Shown here: positions 41,611 through 51,495 of the stretch, piece after piece | How the letters are laid out: every line of letters starts with the position of its first letter | Numbering within the stretch: position 1 is the first letter of the stretch | DNA from: Nocardia stercoris | GTDB taxonomy: Bacteria > Actinomycetota > Actinomycetes > Mycobacteriales > Mycobacteriaceae | Assembly (NCBI RefSeq): GCF_003696265.1 | Contig: NZ_RFFH01000002.1 | Location: forward strand, 62,001 to 126,000 | Length of the DNA: 64,000 nucleotides | Reading direction: 5' to 3' | Notes under the pieces: generated by a model | Told to the model about the DNA's origin: nothing | What the model saw: only the letters and a program-made list of their open reading frames with translations | The model's database searches: none | Translations under genes and position numbers: made by a program

Positions 41611-42357
41611 ATGCATCAACGCGGTACGACTTTTCGGGGGTTCCGCCGTTTTGCCGGAACTGCCCTCATTCTCACAACGTCCAGCATTTTATCCGCAACC
41701 GGAATTGCTGCGGCTGAACCGACCGGCCCGGACGTGTCGTCCTGGCAGCACATCAACGGCACCATGATCAACTGGAATGCCGTCCGGGCCGCCGGACACC
41801 AGTTCGCCATGCTCAAGGCCACCGAGGGACTGAACTACGTCAACCCGTACTTCGTCCCCGACAGCGTGTTGATGCGTGCCGCCGGCGTGGCCCGCGGCAC
41901 CTACCACTACGCCCACCCCGAACTGTCCCCCGAACTCCAGGGCGCGTTCTACGCCACGCTCGTGCTCGGCCAGAACGGCCCGCTCGACATGCCCCCGGTC
42001 CTGGACCTGGAGACCTCCGGCGGCCTCGCACCCGGGGCGCTGATCGACTGGACCCACCGCTACCTCAACACGGTCCAGGCGCTCACCGGCCGCACGCCGA
42101 TCATCTACACCTATCCGCGTTTCTGGCGGACCGCGATGGCCGACACCCACGACTTCGCCCAGTACCCGTTGTGGATCGCGGACTACAACGGCAACGACGG
42201 GCCCGACGTCCCCGGCGGCTGGAACACCTGGTCGTTCTGGCAGACCACCGACTCCGGCCACGTCCCGGGAATCAACGGCGGCACCGACATCAACGTCTAC
42301 AGCGGCGCCCAGGGACCGTTCGCCAACTACGCGAACATGGGCTTCGGCAGCGCGTAA
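41611..42357 (+). CDS. Secreted GH25 lysozyme (muramidase)
   Basis: 248 aa from ATG 41611. The N-terminal signal peptide (RRFAGTALILTTSSILSATGIAAAEP) is cleaved after about residue 35, and the catalytic domain follows directly: DVSSWQHI, MLKATEGLNYVNP, GTYHYAHP, the DLET motif in PPVLDLETSGG with catalytic acid, IYTYPRFWR, LWIADYNGND and WSFWQTTDSG. Mature size about 210 aa, the catalytic domain alone without cell-wall-binding repeats. Genes of phage lysins are larger and flanked by holins; nothing like that is nearby, so this is a chromosomal wall hydrolase. A strong hairpin follows. Confidence 0.93.
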   Translation: MHQRGTTFRGFRRFAGTALILTTSSILSATGIAAAEPTGPDVSSWQHINGTMINWNAVRAAGHQFAMLKATEGLNYVNPYFVPDSVLMRAAGVARGTYHYAHPELSPELQGAFYATLVLGQNGPLDMPPVLDLETSGGLAPGALIDWTHRYLNTVQALTGRTPIIYTYPRFWRTAMADTHDFAQYPLWIADYNGNDGPDVPGGWNTWSFWQTTDSGHVPGINGGTDINVYSGAQGPFANYANMGFGSA

Positions 42358-42372
42358 CTCGCTGAAACACGA

Positions 42373-42404
42373 AGCAGGGCACCGACATTCGTCGGTGCCC
42401 TGCT
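42373..42404. terminator. Bidirectional hairpin terminator after the GH25 gene
   Basis: AGCAGGGCACCGAC (42373-42386) pairs perfectly with GTCGGTGCCCTGCT (42391-42404) with an ATTC loop, 14 bp stem. It lies between convergent genes (GH25 and the membrane protein) and can serve both. Confidence 0.85.
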
Positions 42405-42415
42405 CGTGTACCGGC

Positions 42416-43216
42416 TCAGGCATCCAGCGGGAGGGCCAGGACGATGTCCTGTTCTGCGCCCGGCAGATAGTGCGCCTGCACGATCCGGCCGACCTGGACG
42501 TGGTCGATGCTGCCCTGCGGGACGAACTTCTGGACCCGGGCCGCGAAGGTCGAGCTGTCGGGGCGGGTGACGACCAACCCCAGATCGACTTTCGTGTATC
42601 CCTCCCGGATCTCGCCGGTCACCGACAGCGACTGCACCACCGCCCGGGCCGCGACACCGCTGGCGGCGATGTCGAGGTTGCGGCGGCTGGTGAGGCCGCG
42701 GCGGATCATCGACTCGTTCACGGCCTGCTGCATCGCATTTCGGTCGTTGGAGCGATCGATCTCGACCTTGTCGGTGCGGCCCGGCTGGTACCGCACCGGC
42801 AACACCACACCCGGTCGCAGCAGCGCCAGTTCGGTGAGCGGGACGATGATCTTGGTGTGCGAGTCGAAGCGCACCCCGTCGGCACCCTCCACCGACAGCT
42901 CCACGCGAACCTGCGGCTGATCGTTGACCGTCAACCCGGTCTGGCGGACCGAACGGACCGTCGCGATCCCCACCGGCATGTCCCGGAACGCGGCACTGTT
43001 GCGGCCGGTGAACGCGGACATGATGCCCTCACCACTGAACGCGAACACGATCGGCACGATCGTGAGCGCCACGATCGGCAGGCTCATCCGCCAGTTCACC
43101 CAGCCCAGCATGGCGCCGGTGAACTCGTCGGGCTGGTAGGTGATGCCGTAGTAGAGGTAGTAGCCGACCGCCAGGGCCGCGAAAACCAGTGTGCCGATGC
43201 GGATCTTGCTCGCCAT
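42416..43216 (-). CDS. Membrane-anchored protein with tandem beta domains, unknown function
   Basis: 266 aa from ATG 43216, two bases after the LpqH stop. Two N-terminal membrane helices (IRIGTLVFAALAVGYYLYYGI and MSLPIVALTIVPIVFAFSG), then a cytoplasmic or exported part with two similar segments: GIATVRSVRQTGLTVNDQPQVRVELSVEG ... IIVPLTELALLRPGVVLPVRYQPGRTDKVEID, and ARAVVQSLSVTGEIREGYTKVDLGLVVTRPD ... KFVPQGSIDHVQVGRIVQAHYLPGAEQDIVLA. This is a DUF3592-like repeated beta module. It is known in actinobacteria but without assigned role. Likely co-transcribed with LpqH. Confidence 0.75.
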   Translation of the reverse strand: MASKIRIGTLVFAALAVGYYLYYGITYQPDEFTGAMLGWVNWRMSLPIVALTIVPIVFAFSGEGIMSAFTGRNSAAFRDMPVGIATVRSVRQTGLTVNDQPQVRVELSVEGADGVRFDSHTKIIVPLTELALLRPGVVLPVRYQPGRTDKVEIDRSNDRNAMQQAVNESMIRRGLTSRRNLDIAASGVAARAVVQSLSVTGEIREGYTKVDLGLVVTRPDSSTFAARVQKFVPQGSIDHVQVGRIVQAHYLPGAEQDIVLALPLDA

Positions 43217-43218
43217 CA

Positions 43219-43770
43219 CTACCCGCCGACGATGTCGGTGCAGGCGAACGTGATGTCGAAGGCGTCGGTCTTGACCGCGGTCGGGTTGGTCAGGTCGGGA
43301 GTGCCGACACCCTCACCGGTCACGTGGTAGGTCTTGCCGGTGACCGAGACCTTGGCCGAACCACCGGGCGCGCCCTTGCCGTAGCCGACCGCGAGCGGAA
43401 CGCCGTTCGCGCCGCCCTTGGTGCCGGCGATGGCGACCGCGGTGACCGTGGTCCCGTCGACGGTCGCGCTGACGGCCAGGTTGCCGTAGGCGCTGTTGGC
43501 CGCGTCGTCGATGCTCAGCGCGATGGTGCCGCCGGTCTTCGCGCAGGTGGTCTCGAAGTTGCCGGTCAGGGCCTTGCCGTCGAGCGACACGCTGGACGTG
43601 CCCGACGGGGCCGCACCGCCCGGCGCGGCCGGGGCCGCCGAGGAGCCCGCCGCTGCGGACGTCGGGGCCGCGCTCGGGGTGCTGCCCGAGTTACAGGCCG
43701 TGCTGGCCAGAGCCAGGGTGGCGGCGGCGACGGCGGCGACGGTGACCCGGCGGATGGTGGTGGCATTCAT
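43219..43770 (-). CDS. LpqH-family (19-kDa antigen-like) lipoprotein
   Basis: 183 aa from ATG 43770 with GAGGAA upstream. Signal peptide RRVTVAAVAAATLALASTAC with lipobox and Cys lipidation site, then an Ala/Pro/Ser-rich linker ([20 protein letters not shown]) and a beta-rich domain matching mycobacterial LpqH: VSLDGKALTGNFETTCAKTGGTIALSIDD ... VTGKTYHVTGEGVGTPDLTNP ... FDITFACTDIVGG, with the pair of conserved Cys residues that form a disulfide. Surface lipoprotein, abundant in mycobacteria; its physiological function is unclear. Followed within two bases by a membrane-protein gene. Confidence 0.88.
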   Translation of the reverse strand: MNATTIRRVTVAAVAAATLALASTACNSGSTPSAAPTSAAAGSSAAPAAPGGAAPSGTSSVSLDGKALTGNFETTCAKTGGTIALSIDDAANSAYGNLAVSATVDGTTVTAVAIAGTKGGANGVPLAVGYGKGAPGGSAKVSVTGKTYHVTGEGVGTPDLTNPTAVKTDAFDITFACTDIVGG

Positions 43771-43919
43771 GGTGTTTCCTCTTCCGTGTTGGCCCCCCGC
43801 TGGAGCCGATGACAGAACAGTACGAACGGATTTCCGCCTACCGATCCCAGAAATCGTCCGGATCCGACGCCGGCGGATTCGGGCTACCGGGACGCCCGAC
43901 CGGCGGCTAACCTGGGCGA

Positions 43920-45248
43920 ATGCAGAGACCGAGAGCCATGGTGCTGGACGAGGTCTGGCGCGGGCTCGACGGTGTGGAGGTCCTCAGCGGACCACAGGGC
44001 GGACCGCTGCGCCGAACCGTGAAACTGATCCTGGACCCCCTCGTCATCCGGCCGGTACAGCATCCGCTGTGCGCCGGGCCGATCGTGTCCGCCGAGGGCG
44101 CCAGTGAACTCGCGAGCCGGCTCAACGATGCCGCACCGGTGCTGCGGGCGACCGCCGACTGGTTCCGGCTGCTCAAGGGACTGCGCCGGTCGCTCCGGAT
44201 CACCGAAGGGCATCCGCAGGACCTGTACTTCCAGCGGTGTTTCGAACTGGCCACCACGCTGGGGCGGCCCGATCCCGAAGGGAGCCGGCCGGTAGCCGAG
44301 GACACGCTGCGCGAGGTGCACGAGGGTACCGCCGGGCGCACCACGCGGGCGCTGCGTGATCACCTCACCGATCCGGAGCAGGCCGCAGAGCTGGAGTCCC
44401 TGCTCGCGCTGGCCTGGAGCCGCCGGCCCGCGAACGCCGTTTCCGGGGCCGACTTCAGCGGTCGGCTGCTGGGGCTGGTGAACGCCTGCGCCACCGCGCG
44501 ATCCACCGGCGGCGGGGCCGCCGAGCAACGACGGTTCGACGACCTGGTGGGCGACCGGGCAGGCACACACAGCGGGATTCGGCTCTGGGGGACCGAGATT
44601 GCCCCTACTGCGAGGCATTTAGGGCTGACTGTGCATCCGGTGCCGCATCAGCCGGAGCTGGGCGCCTCGGCTTCGACTGCGACACTGGGGCTTCCGTTCG
44701 ACCGCAGCATCTATGAGCGGGTGTTCACCGTGCTGCAGAGCGAATCGGATCGCAGTGCGCTGCCGACCGTGGCGGAGCTGGTGGAGGCGGAGATCGCCCG
44801 CAGTTCGGCGCCGTGGGCGTTGCTCACCGAGACTCTGCGCGTCGCAGCGGCCGCGGGAACCACACTGGCGCAGGGATTCCGGCCGCTCGGAGTGGATCAC
44901 GGCGCGGGGTCCGACGACGAATCCGTTGCCCAGCAGGTGATCAACGGCCGCTGGCGGCGGGAGGCGTACGTGCTGCAGGCGCGGCGGCTCGCGATCCGCG
45001 ACACCGACGAGCCGACCGGTCCGCTGGCGGTCATCGCCGCGGAGCTGCGCGAACCCTGGCGGCCGTACCTGCGTCGCCTGTGGGTGCGGCTGCACGGCCG
45101 CGACGCCCGCGAACTCGATCTGTACGACGCCACCGACCTGTGGGATCTGCTGGACGGCGTGGCCCGGTCGGTGATCCTCGATCATCGCGGCCGGGTGAAA
45201 CAGGCACTGAGCGTGAGCATTCCGCCGGACCGCGGGGAGGCCGCATGA
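43920..45248 (+). CDS. Unrecognised protein, first gene of a CHAT-protease cassette
   Basis: 442 aa, with no signal, membrane segment or recognised motif. Mostly helical: LASRLNDAAPVLRATADWFRLLKGLRRSLRI near residues 60-95, TLREVHEGTAGRTTRALRDHLTDPEQAAELESLLALAWSRRP, SIYERVFTVLQSESDRSALPTVAELVEAEIARSS and a C-terminal RPYLRRLWVRLHGRDARELDLYDATDLWDLLDG. The first segment (RTVKLILDPLVIRPVQ) is beta-like. The stop codon overlaps the next start (ATGA), and that gene's stop is one base before the TPR-CHAT gene, so it is coupled to a caspase-like protease. It might be a substrate, inhibitor, sensor or adaptor. Function unknown. Confidence 0.8.
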   Translation: MQRPRAMVLDEVWRGLDGVEVLSGPQGGPLRRTVKLILDPLVIRPVQHPLCAGPIVSAEGASELASRLNDAAPVLRATADWFRLLKGLRRSLRITEGHPQDLYFQRCFELATTLGRPDPEGSRPVAEDTLREVHEGTAGRTTRALRDHLTDPEQAAELESLLALAWSRRPANAVSGADFSGRLLGLVNACATARSTGGGAAEQRRFDDLVGDRAGTHSGIRLWGTEIAPTARHLGLTVHPVPHQPELGASASTATLGLPFDRSIYERVFTVLQSESDRSALPTVAELVEAEIARSSAPWALLTETLRVAAAAGTTLAQGFRPLGVDHGAGSDDESVAQQVINGRWRREAYVLQARRLAIRDTDEPTGPLAVIAAELREPWRPYLRRLWVRLHGRDARELDLYDATDLWDLLDGVARSVILDHRGRVKQALSVSIPPDRGEAA

Positions 45249-46285
45249 GCGGGGAGATCGTGGTGGCCGGGGCGCCCGGCGGCGCGGTGCTGGTCACGCC
45301 GATCGACGCGGCGGTCACGGTGGACGGACCGGCTCCGGTCGACACGCTGGTACTCGGGGTACCCGGGGGGCATCTGAGCTGGAGTCTGCTGTCCGGACAA
45401 CGGATTCCGACCGCAACGCTCGACGATGCCGACGAGGCGCAGGACTGGCTGTGGGCGGTGTACGGGGAGGCTGCGGCGCTGGCGGTCGCCACGTTCGCCG
45501 GGCCGGTGGGGACGGGCCGTCCCGATCGCCGAGCAGCCGAGCCCGGGCAGGCAGTTGCCGTCGTCGCGGCGGCCGTGCTGCCGCAGACGGTGGTATCGGC
45601 GCGGCGACTGGCTTACGCGCACTGGGCATCCCGGTGGTGGCCGGCCTCGACCGTGGACGGCATCACGCCGCTGGACGAGGGGCTGCTCGCGCTGGACATC
45701 GCCGCGTTGACGGTGGAGTGCGATCTCCTTGCCGACGGCGCCGACGCCGAGTTACCCACGACTGCTGTGGAATCACCCCGGCAGTCCGACTATGCGCTCG
45801 CGGCCGGCCCGCAATCGACCAGTGCCACTTCGGTTCTCGCACGCGGAACCTCCGGGTGGGACTGGCGCAATTGCCCGCCGGGTCTGATCGACGCCTCGGA
45901 ACGTGCCGTGACCTGGGAAGTTCACCGCGAAGCCGGGCGCATTCTGGCGTCGGTGCGCGCGGTCGCGGCTCCGCAACTGCGCGGGCCGGTCCCGGCACAC
46001 CTGCGCCCGTATGCCCACCTTCGCACCGCGGCCGGCACCCACACCGCGGCGCTCACTCTGACCGGTGACGACTGGATCGGGTCGGTGGCGATCCCCGGCA
46101 TGGAAAGCATCACTGCCGTGGACATCTCAGTTCCTGGCGTCGGTTACGGCAGCGACTCACCCACCGAAGCCGCTACCCGCGAACAGATCCGCCGCTTCGC
46201 CCGTAAGCGACTGCACGCTCCCGACCGCACCGACCTCGAGCCGCTGGCTGCGGAGACGGCGGCCGCCGAAGAGCCCGACTTCTGA
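45245..46285 (+). CDS. Unrecognised protein, second gene of the CHAT-protease cassette
   Basis: 346 aa from ATG 45245, overlapping the preceding stop by four bases. The N-terminal third is beta-rich (EIVVAGAPGGAVLVTPIDAAVTVDGPAPVDTLVLGVPGG), followed by helices with a Trp-rich segment (ARRLAYAHWASRWWPASTVDGITPLDEGLLALDIAALTVECDLL) and a second beta-rich half (AVTWEVHREAGRILASVRAVAAPQLRGPVPAHLRPYAHL; GTHTAALTLTGDDWIGSVAIPG). No signal, membrane segment or enzymatic motif. Acidic C-terminus. I do not recognise the family. It has no gene of similar type elsewhere in the window. Role as partner of the downstream protease is inferred from position only. Confidence 0.8.
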   Translation: MSGEIVVAGAPGGAVLVTPIDAAVTVDGPAPVDTLVLGVPGGHLSWSLLSGQRIPTATLDDADEAQDWLWAVYGEAAALAVATFAGPVGTGRPDRRAAEPGQAVAVVAAAVLPQTVVSARRLAYAHWASRWWPASTVDGITPLDEGLLALDIAALTVECDLLADGADAELPTTAVESPRQSDYALAAGPQSTSATSVLARGTSGWDWRNCPPGLIDASERAVTWEVHREAGRILASVRAVAAPQLRGPVPAHLRPYAHLRTAAGTHTAALTLTGDDWIGSVAIPGMESITAVDISVPGVGYGSDSPTEAATREQIRRFARKRLHAPDRTDLEPLAAETAAAEEPDF

Positions 46286-46286
46286 T

Positions 46287-49190
46287 ATGTCCCCACCGGA
46301 TCCGAGCCCCGGTGCCTCCGGCAGCGGAGGCACATATTCCACAGTGCCGCAGAGTGATACGCGTGCAGCCGGTCGGGAGCGCCTACTCGCCGGAGCGGCC
46401 GCGTACCAGGCCGGTGACACCGCTGCGGCGCTGGCGATCTTCACCGCGTTGGCAACTGAGGCCGAGGGCCGGATTCGGGTGTCTGCCATGGTCAATGCGG
46501 GGAGCATGGCGGATCGGATGGGGGATCACGACCGTGCGGTGCGGTGGATGCGGGAAGCGCTCGCGGAGATGGGGGACGAGGACGCGGACCTGAGGGCCTC
46601 GACACTGGTGAATTATTCGCAGGCACTGCAACATCTGGGTGATCTGGACGGAGCCCAGGTGGCGCTGACCGAGTGTCGGGAGCTGCTGGCGGAGCTCGAA
46701 CCCGGCTCGCTGTGGGTCGCCTGCCTGCTGTCGTCCACGGCGGTGGCGATTGCGCGAGAGCAGTGGGCGGCGGCGATCGAACTGGCACAGGAGACGCTGG
46801 ATACGACCGCCCGGCTCGCCCCGGAGCTGGCGGGGCATCCGCTGATGAATCTGGCGGCAGCCTATTTCGAGACCGGACGGACCGACCTGGGGATCGATTT
46901 CGCGGAGCAGGCGCTGACGGCGTTCGAGGTAGCCGAAGATGCCACGGGGGTGGCCGAGGCTCGGCAGAACCTGGCGCTCATGCACATTCGCCGGAATCGG
47001 CCGGACGACGCAGAGCCGCTGCTGGTCGCGGCGCAGGACTACTTCGAACGGGCCGGGTTGGCACCGCGGGCCGGGATCGGGCTCAAGGCACTGGGGTTCC
47101 TGGCCGAGTGCCGCGGAGACCAGGCCGGGGCCTATGCGCTGTACCGCCGCAGCACCGAGCAGTTCGATTCCGCAGCAGCGCATCTGGAGGCAGCGGAGGC
47201 GCGGGTTCGACTCGCCACCGCAGCCTTCGCGCTGGGCCGTCCCGACGAGGCGGAACAGCTGCTGGACAACGCGTTCCGGGTATACGCCGCGCACGACCTG
47301 GGCCACCGCTGCGCTCAGATCGACTATTGGCATGCGGCACTGCTGGAATCGGCGCTCGACTACGAGCGACCCGATCCCGCTGTGGTGGGTCGTGCGACCG
47401 GATTGGCCGTGGCCTCCGCCTTGGCCATCGACGCGGTCCGGTTCAGTTTCCCCAGCGCTGCCCAGCGGCTGCAATGGGAGCAGAACCTGGCCCGACCGGC
47501 ACAGCGGCTGGCCTTTCGGTTCGCCACCCTCTCCGGCGCCGCGCATCTGCTGGCCGAGCTGGTCGAAACCCAGTGTGCGGGTTCGACAGTGCAGCCGGAG
47601 CGACCCGAACACGCACCACCGCGACGGTTGCCGCTGCAACTGCCTGAACCGTCGACTCCCGATCCACCGCCGGGGACCCTGGCGCTCGGAGTCACGCTCG
47701 CCGCCGCCGTCGCGGTGACCGGGCTGCGAGTCTCGTTGCCCCCGCTGCTGCGGGTCGGTCCACCGGACCGCATCGCTCTCGCCGACCACTTGACGGCCGC
47801 CGAGCGACGGTACCGGCTGGAGCTTCGCAATCGGAGGGTACCCGCGTTGCACACCTCGGCCGAGATCGCCGAGTCGGCCGTCGAGTTCGGCCCTGCCGCC
47901 GGGGAAGCTGCCGACGGGCAGGAGGATCCGCCGACACTGCTCCTCCGCATGGCCGATGCCGGTGAACTGTACCTGTATTGGCAGTGGGGCCGTGCGGTGT
48001 CCGAGCCGGGGATCGCGGTTGTCCCCGAGGATCAGGTGGTCGCGCTGGTGGAGCGGGTGGCCGCCGCACTGCCGAATCCGACGCGACCTGACGGTCTCGA
48101 ATCCGCGCTCACTGCCAGTGAATTGGTAGACCCGGTAGCCGAATTAGACCTGGCTCAGCAGTTGTCGCGGACGTTTCTGCCCTATCGGTTGGCCGAGCAA
48201 CTGTATCGGTACTACACCGCTGGGGTGCGGCCGCGGATTCGGATCCAGCCGTCGCCGCGGGTCGCCCAGATCCCCTGGGAGCTCATGGCTCCCGACCCCG
48301 CAGTGCGGTTGCTCGATCTGGCCGATATCAGTCAGCTCGCGCCGGCGGGGTTGATCCACACACCGGGGCGCACGCAGCGGTCGTGGGGTGAGTCGGCCGA
48401 TCTGCCTCGGGTGGCGGTTCTGGATCCGCGGGTACCGGGATTCCGTGCCGACTCGGCGCTCGGATCGGTGCTCGGACGGATGGCCGCGGAATCGCCGCTG
48501 CTGCAACGGGTCGAGAAGTACCGCCAGCGAGATCTGTTGCGGCCGAAGGTGGACAGTGCGGTGGAGGCGTTTCGGCGCTCCGACGTTGATCGCGAATGGC
48601 TCAGTGACACTTTGCGTTCCGGGGCCGCCCGGCTGCTCTACGTGGGGCACGTGACCGCTGCGGCGCCCGAGACCGGGCTCAGTGAACTGGCTCGCCTGCA
48701 CCTGGCGTGCCGGGACGACACCGACGGGTGGGCCGAGCCCGAACGGACGCATCGCCCGCTGTCCGCTCGCGACCTCATCCTCGGCGGGCCGGGCGGTGCG
48801 CCGGGCGAGGGACCCCGGCACTGGCCGATTCCCAGCCGGGTCGCCCTGATCGCCTGTGAGAGCGGCGGTGACCTGCGGTTCGGTGAACCTCTCGGCCTGG
48901 TGGCGGCGATGCTGCACGGTGGGGCCGAACTCGTGACGGCCGGTCGGTGGGCATTGCCCACCGACCTGGCCTTTCACCGGTTCGCCGGGGCCGAATCGCA
49001 CACACATCCGCTGCAGGAGGCGATCTGCGCGATCGACGCCGCGCACGAAGCCGCCGATCCGGTTCGCGCACTGAATGATTGGCAGCGCGCCCGGCTCGCG
49101 GCCTGGCGCGCCGGTGGCTCGGTCGTCGACTCGCCGCTGCTGTGGGCGGCGTTCACGACCGTGTGTTCCCCGGCGCCCCAGGTCAGTTGA
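46287..49190 (+). CDS. TPR-CHAT protein, caspase-like (clan CD) protease
   Basis: 967 aa from ATG 46287, one base after the previous stop. Residues about 25-420 are a TPR superhelix ([144 protein letters not shown]). A Pro-rich linker follows ([20 protein letters not shown]). The C-terminal CHAT domain (about 540-967) has [18 protein letters not shown], the catalytic His788 in LLYVGHVTA and Cys857 in [41 protein letters not shown] proteases are related to separase and caspases, and some act in antiphage systems. No signal peptide. Ends by overlapping the convergent YeiH gene by eight bases. Confidence 0.9.
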   Translation: MSPPDPSPGASGSGGTYSTVPQSDTRAAGRERLLAGAAAYQAGDTAAALAIFTALATEAEGRIRVSAMVNAGSMADRMGDHDRAVRWMREALAEMGDEDADLRASTLVNYSQALQHLGDLDGAQVALTECRELLAELEPGSLWVACLLSSTAVAIAREQWAAAIELAQETLDTTARLAPELAGHPLMNLAAAYFETGRTDLGIDFAEQALTAFEVAEDATGVAEARQNLALMHIRRNRPDDAEPLLVAAQDYFERAGLAPRAGIGLKALGFLAECRGDQAGAYALYRRSTEQFDSAAAHLEAAEARVRLATAAFALGRPDEAEQLLDNAFRVYAAHDLGHRCAQIDYWHAALLESALDYERPDPAVVGRATGLAVASALAIDAVRFSFPSAAQRLQWEQNLARPAQRLAFRFATLSGAAHLLAELVETQCAGSTVQPERPEHAPPRRLPLQLPEPSTPDPPPGTLALGVTLAAAVAVTGLRVSLPPLLRVGPPDRIALADHLTAAERRYRLELRNRRVPALHTSAEIAESAVEFGPAAGEAADGQEDPPTLLLRMADAGELYLYWQWGRAVSEPGIAVVPEDQVVALVERVAAALPNPTRPDGLESALTASELVDPVAELDLAQQLSRTFLPYRLAEQLYRYYTAGVRPRIRIQPSPRVAQIPWELMAPDPAVRLLDLADISQLAPAGLIHTPGRTQRSWGESADLPRVAVLDPRVPGFRADSALGSVLGRMAAESPLLQRVEKYRQRDLLRPKVDSAVEAFRRSDVDREWLSDTLRSGAARLLYVGHVTAAAPETGLSELARLHLACRDDTDGWAEPERTHRPLSARDLILGGPGGAPGEGPRHWPIPSRVALIACESGGDLRFGEPLGLVAAMLHGGAELVTAGRWALPTDLAFHRFAGAESHTHPLQEAICAIDAAHEAADPVRALNDWQRARLAAWRAGGSVVDSPLLWAAFTTVCSPAPQVS

Positions 49191-50433
49191 CCACGCCCCA
49201 GTGCAGGACGCGGGACGCGAACAGCACCAGCCCGAGCGACACCGCCGCCACCACGACCAGCCCGACCACCGCGACCGCCAGCGGGCGCCACCCGGTCTTG
49301 CCGAGCTCCCGGAAGTCGGTGTTCAGGCCGACGCCCGCGAAGGTGAGCAGGAACGCCCAGCGCGACGCGTTGCCCAGACTCGTCAACTGCCCCTTGTTCA
49401 GCCAGTGCAGGGTGGCCAGCGCCGACACCGCCAGGAAGCCGAGCACGAACTTGGGGAACTTCGCCCAGACGAATTCTGCCTTGGCGCGCACCCCGGGCGC
49501 GATCGCGTCGGCCTCGCCGCGCCCCGCCCAGTAGAGCGCGAAACCCAGGACCACGAAACCGATCAGGGCGTTGCGGGTCGACTTGACCAGCACGGCGAGC
49601 TTGCCCGCCGCATCCGAATAGAGGTATCCGGTCGCGGTCGTCTCCGCGGTGTTGTCCACCGCCAGACCCGCCCAGAGCCCGAATTCGTGGTCGCTCAAGC
49701 CGATTCCGTGGCCGATCGCGGGCAGCGTGAACAGGGCGACCGCGCCGAGTGCGAGGATCGCGGCGATCGCGTAACTCACATCCGAGTTCTTCGCCCGGAT
49801 CGCGCCGCGCGCCGCGGCGATGGCGGACACGCCACAGATCGACGTGCCGATCGCCAGCAGGGAGCCGAGTTTCCCGGACAGGCCCAGCAATCGGGACACG
49901 GTGAGGATGACTGTCCCGGCCACCGTCATGTCGACGAGGATCAGCACGAAACTGGTGCCACCGAGTTTCGCGACGTCACCGAGCACGAACCGGGAGCCCA
50001 GCAGGACGATTCCGGCCTTCAGCCAGAACTCGTAGCTGCCGACGCCCGGCTTGAAGATTCGGTGCACACCAACGGTATTCACAATGATGATGCCGAATAC
50101 GATCGCCCACAGCACGTATTCGATATCGGGGAACGAATGGTGATGGGCTTTCGCCCACCGGTTGAGCCAGATTTCGGTGTACTTGCCCGCCAGGCCGATC
50201 ACGATCAGGAGCGCGATCCCGGGTAGATATCCGAGCAACCGACGCAGTTCCGTCACCGGTGGCGCGATCGCCTCGGCCGACGTGAATTCCGTTTCAGGCG
50301 TGACTGTTTCGGCGGAAGCGCCCTGCGTTTCGATCGGGACGGACGTCTCGGCGGGTACGCCCGCCGGCTCGGACGGATTCGCGGGCACGGATGTTCCACT
50401 CACAGTGGTGTTCTCGGCAGACACGGCACTCAC
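49183..50433 (-). CDS. YeiH family putative sulfate exporter
   Basis: 416 aa from GTG 50433, which overlaps the stop of the small upstream gene (GTGA). Extra N-terminal segment of about 60 residues rich in Glu, Pro and Thr, then about ten membrane helices: [78 protein letters not shown] (the conserved GTSICGxSAIxA motif), [43 protein letters not shown], and [31 protein letters not shown]. It belongs to the YeiH/UPF0324 family, usually annotated as sulfate exporter from limited evidence. Confidence 0.9.
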   Translation of the reverse strand: MSAVSAENTTVSGTSVPANPSEPAGVPAETSVPIETQGASAETVTPETEFTSAEAIAPPVTELRRLLGYLPGIALLIVIGLAGKYTEIWLNRWAKAHHHSFPDIEYVLWAIVFGIIIVNTVGVHRIFKPGVGSYEFWLKAGIVLLGSRFVLGDVAKLGGTSFVLILVDMTVAGTVILTVSRLLGLSGKLGSLLAIGTSICGVSAIAAARGAIRAKNSDVSYAIAAILALGAVALFTLPAIGHGIGLSDHEFGLWAGLAVDNTAETTATGYLYSDAAGKLAVLVKSTRNALIGFVVLGFALYWAGRGEADAIAPGVRAKAEFVWAKFPKFVLGFLAVSALATLHWLNKGQLTSLGNASRWAFLLTFAGVGLNTDFRELGKTGWRPLAVAVVGLVVVAAVSLGLVLFASRVLHWGVVN

Positions 50434-50567
50434 CACGAGATCTTCGACACGAGGCCCGTGATCACGAGAATCACGATCACCGCCGCGAAAAGTACCGCCC
50501 ACCAGTCCAACCCGATCCGTGCGAGCACGGACCGATCCGGGGTGGGCGCGGGGCCCGATTCACTCAT
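50430..50567 (-). CDS. Small single-pass membrane protein coupled to YeiH
   Basis: 45 aa from ATG 50567 with AGGAG five bases upstream: [20 protein letters not shown] followed by [20 protein letters not shown] and SKISW. One membrane helix near residues 22-40. Its stop TGA overlaps the GTG start of the YeiH transporter, so YeiH translation depends on this frame. Function unknown; an accessory or assembly subunit of the transporter is likely. Confidence 0.75.
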   Translation of the reverse strand: MSESGPAPTPDRSVLARIGLDWWAVLFAAVIVILVITGLVSKISW

Positions 50568-50700
50568 GACTGCTCCTAGCCACACCGGCCGCGGGGGTGT
50601 TCACCCACGGTCAGCAGTCATGGTGCGGCCGGATCCCGCCAGCGGGAACCGATGCGATCACGGTGATTCCAGCGCCGGCCACCCGACCGGAGGGTCCCGT

Positions 50701-51495
50701 TCAGGCGATGCCGGTGACCGGCTCCGGGTTGTAGTCGTCCCGCCATCCGATCGCCTCGACCACCGCGCTCAGGTCGTAGTCCGGACCGCCGACCCCGACG
50801 GTGAACAGGGTGACGCCCGCGGCCGCCAGCGCACCGGCGGCCTCGGCACCAGGCCACTGCACGGACCGTTCGATCAGCGCCGGGTCGCGGCCGACGACCG
50901 CGCAGTGCTCGGCGAGGATCTTCGACTTGCGCTGCAGCACTTCGAGATCCGCGAAGGTGTGCCAGATGTCGGCGTAATCGGCCACCAGGCGCAGGGTTTT
51001 GCGTTCGCCGCCACCGCCGATCAGGATCGGCATCGGTCCCACCGGGGGCGGGTTCAGCCGCGCCAATCGGTCGGTGATCCGGGCCAGCGAGTCCTTGAAC
51101 TTGTCGATCCGCGTTCCGGCGGTACCGAATTCGTAGCCGTACTCGTCGTAGTCGCGTTCGAACCAGCCGGCCCCGAGGCCCAGGATCAGCCGCCCGCCGG
51201 AGATGTGGTCGACGGTGCGGGCCATATCGGCCAGCAGGTCGGGGTTACGGTAGCCGCCGCCGGTCACCAGCGCGCCCAGCCGCACCCGCTCGGTCTGTTC
51301 GGCGATCGCGCCCAACATGGTCCAGCACTCGAAATGTGCGCCGTCGGGGTCGCCGTAGAGCGGATAGAAGTGGTCCCAGTTGAAGACCACGTCCACCCCG
51401 ACGTCCTCGGCGCGCAGGACGGCGTCGCGGATCAGGCCGTACTTCGGGGCCTGCTGGGGCTGGATCTGCACACCGATGCGGATCGGGCGGCTCAT
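50701..51495 (-). CDS. LLM-class F420-dependent oxidoreductase
   Basis: 264 aa from ATG 51495 (MSRPIRIGVQIQPQQAPKYGLIRDAVLRAEDVG). Luciferase-like TIM barrel: DVVFNWDHFYPLYGDPDGAHFECWTMLGAIAEQTERVRLGALVTGGGYRNPDLLADMARTVDHISGGRLILGLGAGWFERDYDEYGY, then PPPVGPMPILIGGGGERKTLRLVADYADIWH. The GAGWxxxDYxxYGYxF and GGxGExxTLRLVAxYAD motifs mark the F420-dependent LLM subfamily common in Mycobacteriales. Likely a cytoplasmic reductase or oxidase of a small molecule; substrate unknown. Confidence 0.9.
   Translation of the reverse strand: MSRPIRIGVQIQPQQAPKYGLIRDAVLRAEDVGVDVVFNWDHFYPLYGDPDGAHFECWTMLGAIAEQTERVRLGALVTGGGYRNPDLLADMARTVDHISGGRLILGLGAGWFERDYDEYGYEFGTAGTRIDKFKDSLARITDRLARLNPPPVGPMPILIGGGGERKTLRLVADYADIWHTFADLEVLQRKSKILAEHCAVVGRDPALIERSVQWPGAEAAGALAAAGVTLFTVGVGGPDYDLSAVVEAIGWRDDYNPEPVTGIA

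Noticed and set aside
41611-42357. GH25 lysozyme as part of a prophage
   Set aside because: Has its own secretion signal and terminator, and no phage genes lie near it.
43920-46285. Assigning the two CHAT partner genes to a known defence family
   Set aside because: No motif allows this; the names would be invented.
50634-50647. Small hairpin TCCCGC/GCGGGA after the LLM oxidoreductase region
   Set aside because: Six base pairs with a two-base loop is common by chance in this GC-rich DNA.
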